Shown here: in pieces, positions 1 to 15,400 of the stretch
Position numbering within the stretch: the first letter of the stretch is position 1
How the letters are laid out: every line of letters begins with the position of its first letter
Assembly: GCA_036245805.1 (NCBI GenBank)
Contig: BTRK01000006.1
Location: 49,841,257 to 49,905,256 of the forward strand
Direction: 5' to 3'
DNA from: Pristionchus mayeri
Lineage: Eukaryota; Nematoda; Chromadorea; Rhabditida; Neodiplogasteridae
DNA: 64,000 nt
Notes under the pieces: generated by a model
Databases searched by the model: none
What the model saw: the letters and a program-made list of their open reading frames with translations, nothing else
What the model was told of the DNA's origin: nothing
Translations under genes and position numbers: made by a program

Positions 1-3208
<3,208 letters not shown>

Positions 3209-3322
3209 ATGATTGAGAAATGGTTTTTTATCGGTTACAAATCTCCCATTACAGATGCTGCAGCAGCCGGTGGCGCCCGAGCTGCGCAGCTTCCAGAGTC
3301 TCTCCAAGTACTCTGGGCCAAG
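3209..3322 (+). CDS. cca-1: Candidate 5' coding exon of the calcium channel gene
   Basis: A GTGAGC donor follows position 3322. In the frame that ends with a complete codon there, the exon joins in frame to the next secure exon at 5510, and that frame is open back to an ATG at 3209. A second reading uses an acceptor at 3253-3254, so the exon would begin at 3255. It contains an attractive ATG exactly at 3255, but this ATG is out of frame: joined to 5510 it hits a stop at the start of exon 5843. N-terminal sequences of CaV3 channels are poorly conserved, so this exon is supported only by phase and splice signals. Translation could instead start at the ATG at 5513. Confidence 0.35.
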
Positions 3323-5509
3323 GTGAGCCACCTCCACGCAACAATTAAAATTGAGAAAATATGCTTCACGACTAGTTTTTCATGAGTTCAGCCGTAAAAA
3401 AAGAATAACTAGTCGTGCATGTTTTAGACAAAGTTCCAAGTACTCTGGACCCAGGCGAGACCATTCAGTCCTTCGTAATCTATGCCTAGACATATTGTCA
3501 GATTGGGCAAGAAATATTTAGTCATATTCAAGAAAAGCTCCATAAACCTGAGAAAATGCTATCCAGTATTAGGATTTTATGACCTTTGAAAAGAGCTGGC
3601 CGATTAGGAAAATTTGTCTTTACTAGTGTTTGAAATATAACGGGCCTAGCCGCTGAGGTAGTTGGGACACGTATCAATCCCTCTCTCAGGTGTGCTACCA
3701 CTAAATCACCGCCCGCCCGGCCCGAGGCACTTTTTGCGCGCCTCGGCAGGCATAACATTAGTGTATGAGCTACCGCACCTCTAGGCCTCATGCTCTATCT
3801 ATCCTGTGATTTGCAAGCTTCTGAAGCATTTTGTGTCCATACAAGATTCCCATCTTGAGGATGTTATCTATCTGGACAGAAAATGTGTACCTTTCCTAGG
3901 TTTGGGTTCCAACCGAATATTTTGGACAAGACACACACATTACATTGTGGTTTCTAGTTACATGACCCCTTCCAAGTATGCTATTAGCCCTATAACTCTA
4001 TTAGTTGTCCCCTTCCTCCTCTTCTTCTCCTCCTTCTCCTTCTAGTGTGAATCCGTTCGGCGCTCTCACGCGTCGCTTCTTCTTCTTCTTGACTCGCTGA
4101 GGTCTCCCCCATCATCTTCAATAGTTCCTCCTCCCCTCCTCCCTCCTCCTCTCCTCCTCCCCCATCCTTCCTCATCCACTACAAATTCTCCTCGTGTGCA
4201 CCCCCCTTGCCAATGTATAGAATGTCATTTTGGTTCTCCCCTTCGCCTTAGTGGTTTTGTGCGCGTCCCGGCAGCTTCTCTCTGCAAAGCAATCGTGAAG
4301 AGAGGAGAAGGGGAGGGTTCAAGTAGATGTGATTACTCTCCTAGAAGACGTTGGGTGCCACCGTGCTATCCTAACCGTCTTGCCTACTATGCGCTCGTTT
4401 GACTTGATCACATATAATTTGGTCTATGTAACCTATCTCTCTGTGGAGCGGTTGTGTGGAGATAAATGATGGATGGGGAAGGCATTCGGGTAAATTTAAT
4501 CGGTCTGCAACCTCATACTCTGCAGAGCGGTCGTAGCCCGACGTCAGTCACAGATCATCGCTCGGCGATCCTCACAATGCAGAAAGCGCCCGGAAACGGA
4601 TGACGACGTCAGTTATTTAAAAATTATTTTATAAATAAAAATAAGCTTTAAAAAACTGAAAATTATCGATAAAACTAGCCAAAATCGTGCAAGTTTTCAT
4701 AGGCTGTCAAAACAATGCAACGCCCTCCTACCTTAGTCGTTTTTCTCCCTCCTCCTTCTCATCCTTGTGCGTCCTCTCGACATAATACACACTAAGAGGA
4801 TGCCTTTCCCAGCCTCTATCATAGCCTAGTCTCTCCTCTCTTCTCGTTCCTAATCTGAACCCATCCTCTTCCTTCCAGCCCATGTAAACTCAATCAGTCC
4901 CTTAGGCGACGACGGTTTCATTGCACATTAGAGTTCAAGGGTGGCAGTCACTCCATTTTTCACAATCTGGTTGAGTTGCAAGAGAACCCATATACTGGAG
5001 AGACCGTGGTATCCCTAATCGAACTCTATTGCACACGCTCATATATGTGTAACTTGATTATTCGTCTCCCCTCTTTTCCGGCTCTTCCCTCCTTCTCTGT
5101 ATGTGCTTTTCTTGACAAGTGAATGACTGCTCAGGCTAGCCATCATATGCAGGATTTCACTCCTCTCTTTCGCCATTTCGCTTCCTTTTATCGTGTCTCT
5201 TCCTTCTCCACTCCATTCCAATCACTGTAACCCAACCTTCCTCTAGGCTCTACCCCATTCGTTCTGCATGATAAACCAAGATAGTTGCATCCACTCCCCG
5301 TTCCCTTCCATCTCAAAAGATTGATCACAATGCCTAAACTTAGCTAGCTTTTTTTGTTGCTGTAGACACTATAAATTTTCGAATTGCAATTAGTATCGGG
5401 CATAAATCATGGCGCGACTGAAGCGAAGTAGGCAGACTTATCTACATCAACGGTATTCATGGTACTCCAGAATGCTCAAGAATTGTACATTAATGAAGTG
5501 TATTTCCAG
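3323..5509. other. Probable first large intron or upstream DNA; nothing coding seen
   Basis: Contains a partial second copy of the end of the candidate exon: 3429-3464 resembles 3295-3332, including the exon end and donor, but with a GC instead of a GT donor. A low-complexity CTCCTC tract occupies about 4128-4170. On the minus strand around 3650-3780 there are two tRNA-like boxes that suggest an old SINE, but they are too degraded to call. Confidence 0.4.
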
Positions 5510-8500
5510 GCGATGGAAGCGGGTACATATCAGCAGGGCTCGCGAGAGACCGATGGCGTCGCCCTACAGCCCGCAGTCTCTCCGAAAACGGTCAGTGTTC
5601 AATTGTTTGGCTGCCAAAAATAAGTTCACTACATTCTTGACCATTTATACCTACTATATCTCGAAAAATATTTGCGCTCTCCATGACTTTACTGGGAGAC
5701 TTGTATATTTTGGAACACATTTCGTTGTGATATGTGCGTGGCAGATTGATGCGAAATAACTGCTTTCATAATTACGTGATTTCCCTGGAGATCGTGTACG
5801 ATTATGACTAGAGTCACGTTCATTCTCATTTCGATGTTCCAGTCGATAGCGGACCAGTCGTCGATCCGAGATGGCGGTGGAGGCTCGCGACAGGTCGAGT
5901 GGGGCGATGACGAGTTCGACGAGGAGGAATTCGACCCGAACCTGCCCTACCCGGGGTAGGTTTTTTCTCTCTTGGTACCTGGTACCAGAATATTGATTTG
6001 ACCTGCTCGGTACCATGTTGGCGGCATCTTGGTACCAGCATCGTACCGATATGGCACCAATCGGAACCAATTGATTTGCAGGTTCGTGGAGCCGTCGCTG
6101 TTCTTCTTCAAGCAGGCGAAGGCGCCGCGGTCGTGGTGTCTGCAGGCCGTGATGAGTCCGTGGTTCGACCGGGTGACCATGGGCGTCATCCTCATCAACT
6201 GCATCACGCTGGGTGAGCCGGGTTCACTCGTTCAATAGTGAGGGTGATAGCGTGCTGAAATGAAGTGTCGTTCCATAATTGGGTAGCTTCCCTACAGATA
6301 TGGATTGTATTACTGGGACATTTCGACTAAGCGAACGGGAGACAAATTTCGAAAATGAGCCTTTAGGGATGTTCCGGCCGTGCGAGGATGGCGCCGATTG
6401 CGACACGTACCGATGCCGGATGCTCCAGCTTGCCGACCATGTCATCTTCGCCTATTTTGCTTTTGAAATGGTAACTTATTTTATAAATTATGGATCAATG
6501 CTCATTTTTCATCAATATTATAAAATATGAAAAATCTTTTGAATTTGTGTCAGGATTCTGGTATCTAAAATCGATAATTGCAGTGCGTCAAAGTGATCGC
6601 GATGGGCTTCACGGGCGGTGCTGGATACCTTTCCGACACCTGGAATAGGCTCGACTTCTTTATTGTTATAGCTGGGTAAGCGACTCCGATGAAAATTTTG
6701 CTTTTTGCTACTTCTCCCGCAAGCGCAGTCTCGAAGACGCGATGTTTTATAAGCTTTCCTTGATGATCCAGTTGTTCTGACGACGTACCAACATTCCCCA
6801 CCCTCTTGGTCTTACCAAGGTTTTTGCTCGCGATACCATCGGTCTTCTCTTGGTGGATGTTATCCGATGCGATTGCAGTTGTGCTGAGTACGTGCTGCAA
6901 GAGTACGTGGGCAACATCAACCTGACTGCGATTCGGACGATCCGCGTGCTGCGACCACTGCGTGCCGTCAACCGCATTCCCTCTATGCGCATTTTAGGCG
7001 AGCACTTTTCTATTTTGTTACAGTTTTCTATTTTTTTTCTTGGAAATATGAGGAGCAACAACTCGCATAACTTTAAATTGATTTAAATTCCTATAAATAA
7101 CCGCAATTTCGCGTAAATTTTGTTTTATTTGTTCATAGCCGTATTTAGGTTTTCTAGATTCTTTAGAGCGCACTTCACTCGAAACTGCGGTTATTTTTGG
7201 AATTTAAATCAATTTAAAGTTAGGCGAGTTGTTGCTCCTCATAGAAACTTCCGAACGTCATAGTCATGCGTTGGTGTGTGTGTTGGCTGTGCTGCAATGT
7301 TGCCGCTTCCCGCGAATTCGGGTCCTGGATTTGCATTAATGAGCGGGAAATGAGTGAATGAGAGAGGGAAAGAGTGGAAGCGAGTTCAGTCTGTGCTCGG
7401 AAAGCAAAAAAAAGGCAATCGGCAAAAACAGAAAACCAAAAGCAAAAGGGGACGTCGAATAGTGGCTTCGGTTACTTCGAAAAAACTGTAAGCACTGAAC
7501 AAGCAGGGAGTTATGATGATAATCTATGTTCTTGCAGTGAATTTGTTATTGGACACTCTGCCCATGCTGGGAAACGTCCTCCTTCTTTGTTTCTTCGTTT
7601 TCTTCATTTTTGGCATCGTCGGAGTCCAATTATGGGCCGGACTGCTCAGGTATGTGGTTGTTTTGCAAACCAAAAACAAACAAAACATAAACACAAAAAC
7701 AAGCGAATCAGGAATCGTTGCACGCTGAACTTGCCAAACACAACGACGGGTATTCCTGACAACTTCTTCACGGATGTCTCGCTCTCGAGGTGAGTATTCC
7801 TTTGTTTCTGTTATCTCAGGGAGAAGGGAACACGCCCTCAGGTTGTTAGAGCAATGAGTGTGAACACAACACGACATTAGTCATCCTTGTTATTGGGTGA
7901 AAGCACTATTTTTGTTTTTTTAAAGACAGTTTCTATTATTAAAATATCAGATTAGGAATTACTGCATTTGCAGGTTCTACATTCCCGAGGACACCTCGAT
8001 GGAGTACATCTGCAGTCAGCCGGATGCCGGCGGCATCCACACCTGCCACGACCTACCGCCGTACACGAAGAACGGCTTCCGGTAGGTCGCCTAATATCCG
8101 GTTTTCACCAATTATCCGGATCAAAAATTCACATATTGACCTGACTATAGAATATGCACATTGACGTAGGCTGTGAGAATCGTATACATTTTATTGAGGA
8201 TCAACGGACTAACATCTCAAAACACTAATCCTTGGCACGTTTCCCACGCCCTCTCGATCTATTCCACGAGGGCGAAGTGTGCACGCGAAAAGCGTACATC
8301 TCACATGTTTGATCACCGCAAAACGGTTCTCAGAACCCTTGCAAGATCTTGATTGTTTGCACATACGGGTTCTCTCCGGAAGAACACTAGAGTACACTCT
8401 TGTCGACCGTTGGGCTCAATTGCTGAGTGAATAGCTCGATATGCAATGTGCCGGGAAAGCCAATCTAAATGTGGAATTTTAGATACACATAATCGATCAT

Positions 8501-9478
8501 CTGTAGCGTTATGTACGGAGGCAAATATATCTGTCGGAAATTAAAGACCAAAGAGCAAATATCATCGATTATTTCAGATGCAACCTGACGATCGAGGAAT
8601 GGGATAAGGCGGACAACGAGTCGTGCGTCAACTGGAACAAGTACTACGACAAGTGCGCCGTCATCCACAAGAACCCCTTCCAAGTGAGTTGACTTTTCTG
8701 GAAAATGTAAATATTTTCCTGGAGAAACAAGTTCACATTGTGGTACTACAAAGTAATCACACTAAGTAATCAGACATTTTCCACTTACGGAAAAGGCGGC
8801 CTGAAAATATGAAACTTCAGCGTTGACTTCTTTGGGTGAAAAAAATCGATTGTCCTGGAAACGTCATAAATTTCGAATTTGCAGGGCTCGGTCTCCTTCG
8901 ACAACATAGGCTTCGCCTGGGTGGCCATCTTCCTCGTGATCTCGTTGGAGGGATGGACGGACATCATGTACTACGTGCAGGTTCGATAATCCGATGCCAC
9001 AGTATCTTCATTGTATACGCGACCGGTCGATAATTGGCAGAATGAAGAAAGGCGTTCCTGAATTTCGAATTGCAGGACGCGCACTCCTTCCACAACTGGA
9101 TCTACTTCGTGCTCCTCATCGTAGTGAGTTGAAGGGAAATGACGTGGAGCCCCGAGAACTTTCCTCCCTTTGAACCTTGAAGACAACAGTTGAAGAAATT
9201 CAGCTAATAATCATACATTTCATTGGTTTGCAATGATCGTGTACGCTGTCATATGCAAACAATTAAACGATTAAAACAGTTGTATCATGATCAGAATTTA
9301 ATAGTGATTTCAAGTTGAGTTGAGTGCGCATTACGAATTTTGGTGTTTCAGATCGGTGCCTTCTTCATGATCAACCTCTGCCTGGTCGTCATCGCCACGC
9401 AATTCGCTGAGACGAAGCGACGAGAGACGGAGAGGATGCTGCAGGAGAGGAAGCGATTGCGATCTGTTGGGTCCATCT
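5510..9478 (+). other. cca-1: cca-1 exon block: N-terminus and domain I
   Basis: Exons: 5510-5590, 5843-5955, 6082-6212, 6367-6470, 6584-6675, 6879-6997, 7538-7649, 7712-7789, 7974-8081, 8578-8683, 8885-8980, 9076-9123, 9352-9478. The acidic N-terminal segment is followed by IS1 (6082 exon). The acceptor at 6365-6366 is preferred over one at 6296-6297 because it restores the conserved TLGM junction. IS4 lies in exon 6879-6997, whose donor is GC rather than GT. The extracellular turret (7712-8683) has several Cys residues. The pore Glu lies in SLEGW (exon 8885-8980). IS6 ends in exon 9352-9478, running into basic linker sequence. Confidence 0.9.
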
Positions 9479-12400
9479 GTGAGCATCCTTCAGCTATTCG
9501 TAAGAAGCTTCAATAGATGCTCGATAAAGTGTAAAAACGATAGAAACCGTTTTTTTTGGATCATTCGACCTGTTTAATCTGTCAGAAATGTGCGAGAAAA
9601 GTTGCGCAAAAAGTTCACGAACTTCTGAGGTGCGTAAAAACTGTTTCTCTCAAAAAACCGCGCTCTCTCGCTCTTTCTCTAACCACCTCGCTGAAAAGTT
9701 CACGAACTTTTCAACGAGCTCGATGAAAAGTTCGTGAACTTTTCAGCAAGGTGGTTAGAGAAAGAGCGAGAGAGCGTGCGATCGGAGAGAGGGAAAAGGA
9801 AGCTGAGGTTGTTTACTTCCTTTTCCCTCTCTCCGATCGCACGCTCTCTCTTCTTTCTCTGACTTTTCTCGCAGATTTTCATCCACCTTTTTTTATCGAG
9901 CTCGTTGAAAAGTTCGTGAACTTTTCAGCGAGGTGGTTAGAGAAACAGCGAGAGAGCGCGGTTTTTTGAGAGAAACAGTCTTTACGCACCTCAGAAGTTC
10001 GCGAACTTTTTGCGCAACTTTTCTCGCACATTTCTGACAGATTAAACAGGCCGATTGTCTTCCTTACTTCTGATTAACATGCATTCATGCGCTTCTTGAA
10101 AATGCAAGTTCGCGTTTGATCAAACTTAGTGTGTACTCTGTGGGTGACAATATTCTGTAATATCGAGACTCTTTTACTCATCCGACTTCATTTCAGCCGG
10201 CAGTGAGGCGGGCATGGCTGCATCGTCGAAGGACGGAGGGGGCGACTCAGTCTACGCTGCCATCGTTCGGTTCATCGGCCAGACCTTTCGGAAGACAAAG
10301 CGGAGAGTCAAAAAAGTTCGCCGATCCTCAGATTTCAGTCGATTGCAAAATACCCTTCAAAACATGCCTAACTAAGCTGATTCTAATGAGTTATGAGCCA
10401 CACATTTTAAAGTCGTTCTTGTTTGAAAAAATAGGATAAATGGTCTTTGTAGGAGTGGAAGCTGTACAAGATTCGCCGGCTAGACCGACGGGAATCCGCG
10501 GCCTCGAAAAAGGAGTCGAAGAACAACAATCGGCACTCTTTACCTGCAATAGAAGAGCGACCAGATGAGGGTGAGGTTCTAACTCATTTCATTTCATTTT
10601 TATTGTGCACCACCGTCGTGTTCTTATGATATGTATCGCTTGATGCGGCTGCACCTTTAAATATTTTATATTTTTTACGGCAATATCAACTTCAACAAGT
10701 AGATAATGGGCGAAAGCATTATTTCAGTGGATCAATTTTCTTTACATGATCATTTGCAGAAAATCAGTCGAGCAAGAACAACTTTCTGGCCATTCCTGAG
10801 CCCAAGTCGAAGTTGCGGAAAAATTCCACAAAGAAGGCCAATGGGAAAGTTCGAAGTAAGCCTGGAATACTTACTCTTGAATACTTACTCATTACTCTTG
10901 ATTCACTTGCCTTACGATTCTCTCAAAGAAAGCAAACCATATTCCAATAAAATATTTTCATTTTTTTGTATTCTTAGATACGGCTACGAATCGTCACCTG
11001 CCTTCTAGTGACCGTTACCATTTATGGCTCTTCAGTGTCGGTGGACGTCGGTCGTGATTCTGACAAGTCGTCGACGGACTACTCGACTGGCTCGGAGACC
11101 GACGATGAATGCGACGAGGAGACGGCCAGATTGGAGAAGAACGATGACAATCAGGTAAGCATACCGAGATGACAAGCATGAGAGTAAAGGGAGACGGCTG
11201 ATTCCGAAATGTTGTTCACTCGACCTTGGTCCCCTAGGTGTTAACTAGTAGTGGAGTGGGATAATGTAGGGAAGTTCCGAAAGAACTTTGATCCTACTTA
11301 GTGCGTCATTTGTCCTTTCGATGCAACATCAACATGGGAAAGCGTTGCGACGTAGTGGAGGGATCATGCAATGATTGTGAAACTGGAGACTTGAACAACT
11401 TCGATGGGGGTCTTTGCAGTCCCGAAAGAAGCGGAAACATCGGAAACGAGGTCCGATAGGTGCGCTGCGAGATCGGATTCGAGCCTTCGTCGTGTGCGAT
11501 CACTTCACCCGAGGCATCCTCGTGGCGATTCTGGTGAACACGCTGAGCATGGGAGTGGAGTACCATCAACAGGTAAGTACTGATAAAATAATGCACAATA
11601 TGTGACCAAGGGCGTCGAGGACATACAAACTCACGGGTGATTAATTATTGGTAAGTTTGACATTTTCTACAATAAGTTTCAAATCTACCACAAAAGACAC
11701 GCACAATCCGTTTGGAACCATCGCTCAGTCATTAGAGTCCTCACGAATACGGGACGCCTGTGTCAAGTCGCGGGTTCCACAATTTCAACTTCTAAAAGTA
11801 CTACTTTTTAGCCGCTCTGGTTGACGAAGATCCTCGACATCAGCAACTACTTCTTCACTGCCCTCTTCGCCTTCGAGATGTTCCTGAAAGTGATTGCCGA
11901 TGGTCTGTTTGGATATCTAGCGGACGGCTTCAATCTATTCGATGGAGGAATTGTCGCCTTGAGGTATGCCATTTGCTCAACCTATGCAACAATAGCGTAG
12001 GACCTTCAGAACTTCATAATTGTCCATTTTTAATAAGGTTAGTGCATTATTCATAATGTGAATGTTCGCCTTCAGTGTCCTCGAGCTGTTCCAAGAAGGC
12101 AAGGGTGGTCTTTCGGTGTTGCGGACATTTCGCCTCCTCCGAATTCTCAAGGTGTGTACATTTGCTCATCTCATTCGCAATATCCTGCCGGTGTTTTTGC
12201 CATTGACTAATCACATTTCATGGGTACCAATATTAGTCAATGTACTGTTAATAATAGGCTACCGAGGCGGTTTGTTTCAGCTGGTTCGCTTCATGCCCGC
12301 TCTTCGGTACCAGCTGGTGGTGATGCTGCGGACGATGGACAACGTGACCGTTTTCTTCGGACTCCTCGTCCTATTCATCTTCATCTTCAGGTATCTGGGC

Positions 12401-15400
12401 TTTGAAATTTTTTGCTCGCTTTCACCTCATTATTCTCTCTTGACCGGTATATCGCATCTGATTGAAAAGAAAATAATCAATTTGAACCTTCACCTTTCCC
12501 AAATCATCAAATGTATTAACGCCCTCCGCAATCCAACATTCCCAAATCACTGAAAATAGAGAAAACTGTCCTTCACCGCCATCAGCACTTTTCCCAATGT
12601 AACTCCTCTACCATAACCATCCCCATCCCTCTAACTTGCAGCATTCTGGGCATGAATCTGTTCGGGTGCAAATTCTGCAAGGAGGAGCCGAATCCCTTCC
12701 TGCCCTATGCGCCCCTCACGAAGAAGTGCGAGCGGAAGAACTTCGATACGCTCCTCTGGGCGCTTATCACTGTATTTCAGGTATGCAACTCTCCTGATGC
12801 ATGCAGAGTGCCGTGTAACTAAATTTTCCCCGCAAAACCTTGTTTTGTATCTTCCTATCTTATAAATCTCATCGTAAAATGTATCTTGTTCAAATTGTTC
12901 CGATATCGTGGCAGTGACGTGCGTCGGGATGAAATTGCATCGCTATGTTAGTTCATCTTTCGTTACCTCTGTCGTTCAGTGGTTTCTTGTCTCGATCTCT
13001 ACTGTTGTCCCTCTGTCGTTCAGTTTCGTCCCTTTCAGCATCTTCGGCATGATCCTCTTCGGGTGCCAGTTCTGCAATCACGTCGAGACGGGCGAGAAGT
13101 GCACCTGCGAGCAGATCAAGCAGACGCCTGATCTCTGCTACTGCGACAGGAGCAACTACGACAACCTCCTGCATGCGACATTCACTGTGTTCCAGGTGTC
13201 GTGCATCGTAATGGTCCTTGTGCTCCATTTCGTTGTCGGTGTTTAGTGAAGTTCTCCAAAAAACCAACACCATTGGTGGTTGCATCAGTTCATTTCGTTG
13301 TTTGCATCTTCTGTTCTATACGTTACCTGTGACCTCTGTTGAAACACATTCAAAGAAACCGAAATATTTTGTAGATCCTGACACAAGAGGACTGGAACAT
13401 GGTGCTCTTCAACGGGATGAGTCAGACGACGCCCTGGGCTGCGCTCTACTTCGTCGCCCTGATGACCTTCGGCAACTACGTGCTCTTCAACCTGCTCGTC
13501 GCCATCTTAGTCGAGGGCTTCCAGGAGAGCAAGGAGGAGGAGAAGCGGCAGTTGGTGAGAATTTTAAAAAATCAAATAATCATTTTCCGTAAGCGATATG
13601 GTACTTCAACCTTGAAATTGGCTCACGGAATCGTATGTATGCGGGTCATAGAGAGATCAGAGCAAATAACACAGCGAACGATTGTTTCGTGTCATGTTAC
13701 TGAATTCAAACAGTGGACCTGTTGTGATATCCGTTTACTACGTGAATGAAAACTATAAATAAACGGATTTGCAGGAAGAGGAAGCACGTAAAAAAGCGCA
13801 CGAGGAGGAGGAGAAGCGGAAGCACGAGCTGGAAGTACTCATTGCCAAGACAACCTCGCCAGCCTTCATGGCCAGTCATCCCAAGGTAGCCCGACCATTT
13901 CGATTATTCGTGAACGGCTTCCATGAATTACAAGATTACACTGCAAAGCCTTGATGATCGACAGTGGCATAACGAATTCAATATTACATATAAGTGAACT
14001 CAATTTCAGGAGGCGCAGGAGTGCACGTGCACGAAGGGCGAGCACTTCATGCGGATCACAGCAGCCTGCGCTACCTCGATGAGCTCCCGCTCGCCATCGC
14101 TCACTCCTGCTGCCACTGTGAGTAACGAGCAATTGTGGGAAAATTTAAAATCAATCAAGATACGTTCTGATTTTGATCATATTGCAGAAATAGTTCGAAA
14201 TATGATACATTTAAGAGAGCATTTGTCGCAAGAAGAATCGGGAAGTGCATTGCATGTTTGAGTATGGTTGCACTGCAGGAAACGATCGGCTCGGGCAATC
14301 ACAGTCCCGTCCGGCAGCCAACTCCCTCGCGCGTCCTCGGCAACAACGTCTACCAGCAGGTGCCGAAGGCCGACGACTCGGAGGAGACGGGAGGGAGGTC
14401 GCCGAAGATGTCAACGACGAACTACGACAGCGACTCTTCCACAGACTCCAGGGAGCTGCTGTCGGTGCAGAAGTGAGCATATTTGATTTTTGTTGGAAAC
14501 TCGCATGATATATTTGGCTTACGTTTTACGACGAAAGTACCAATGATAAGCCTGATCAAAATGCAGAAGCTAGTGATGGTCTATAATTGTTCAGAGCGTA
14601 CCGATTGAACCGGCACAAGTCGCTCTTCCTGCCGCCTGGTTCTCGCTCTCCGATGGGTCTGCCGGGCAGGCAGAGATTACACTCGTGGGGCGGTGTTCAT
14701 GTCCACTTCAACCCAAACTGTCCAGTTCATGGAAGGAAGGCGCTGATCGAGACGTACGCTAAGGAGAAGTACCTGCAGGTGAATGAAATGGGAAGCAAAA
14801 GATCGATACCTGTATGAGAAATAGGTGCACTTGGCCTATCATTGTCTTACTCGAGACAGTGATCAACAGTGATTAGTTGCGATAATTGTGGGATTAAGAG
14901 TATCTGTATCTGTGTAGTTGTTAATTCTTGCGAGCAATCATTCAATGAAATTTTCCCGAAACACTGTTCATAATTGATGAATGTGGGTTAAGTATGGTTT
15001 TGACGGAACAATGACGTAAACTAATTGTAATTATGATTTTCAGGCAAGCCAAGAGCTGAAGCAGGCGATGGCCGAGGAGGAGAAGCTGGCAGAGGCGAAG
15101 AAGAACGCGCTGTGGAGGAGGCTGATGAGGAAGACGTGTCTGAAGGGAAGGACGGACTACGCTCTGTTCGCCTTCAGCCCAAAGAACTGGCTGAGGATTA
15201 AGTGAGTAGCTCTCTTTTGTAAGAAATTGCGCTTTTCATTCTTCGTACTGTATCATAGGTCTGTGTAGAGACCGCACTCCGACATTTTTCGAGCAAAAAT
15301 GAATTTATAATAATGAGAAATTCGCACTATTACTACAATTTACACTATTTTTAAATGACCTGCTGATCGAATCTAATTGCAAAAATAGTTGACACGGAAC

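Larger units (their letters stand above)
11420..13554 (+). other. cca-1: cca-1 exon block: domain II
   Basis: Exons 11420-11572 (IIS1), 11812-11963 (S2-S3), 12076-12151 (S4), 12281-12390 (S4-S5 and S5), then either 12642-12780 or 13039-13195 (end of S5 and turret), then 13375-13554 with the TQEDW pore and IIS6. The two alternative exons both start in phase 2 and end in phase 0, so each joins perfectly to the same neighbours, but including both would break the frame. Confidence 0.9.

Noticed and set aside
3255..3322. ATG directly after an acceptor as the cca-1 start codon
   Set aside because: In this frame the exon does not stay open when joined to 5510 and 5843: a TAG appears at the second junction.
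4128..4170. CTCCTC tract as a possible regulatory element
   Set aside because: Plain low-complexity sequence. Nothing ties it to a function.
6298..6366. Use of the acceptor at 6296-6297, adding 23 residues between IS1 and the IS1-S2 loop
   Set aside because: The inner acceptor at 6365-6366 restores the conserved TLGM-x-x-PC sequence of CaV3 channels. The extra segment has no counterpart.
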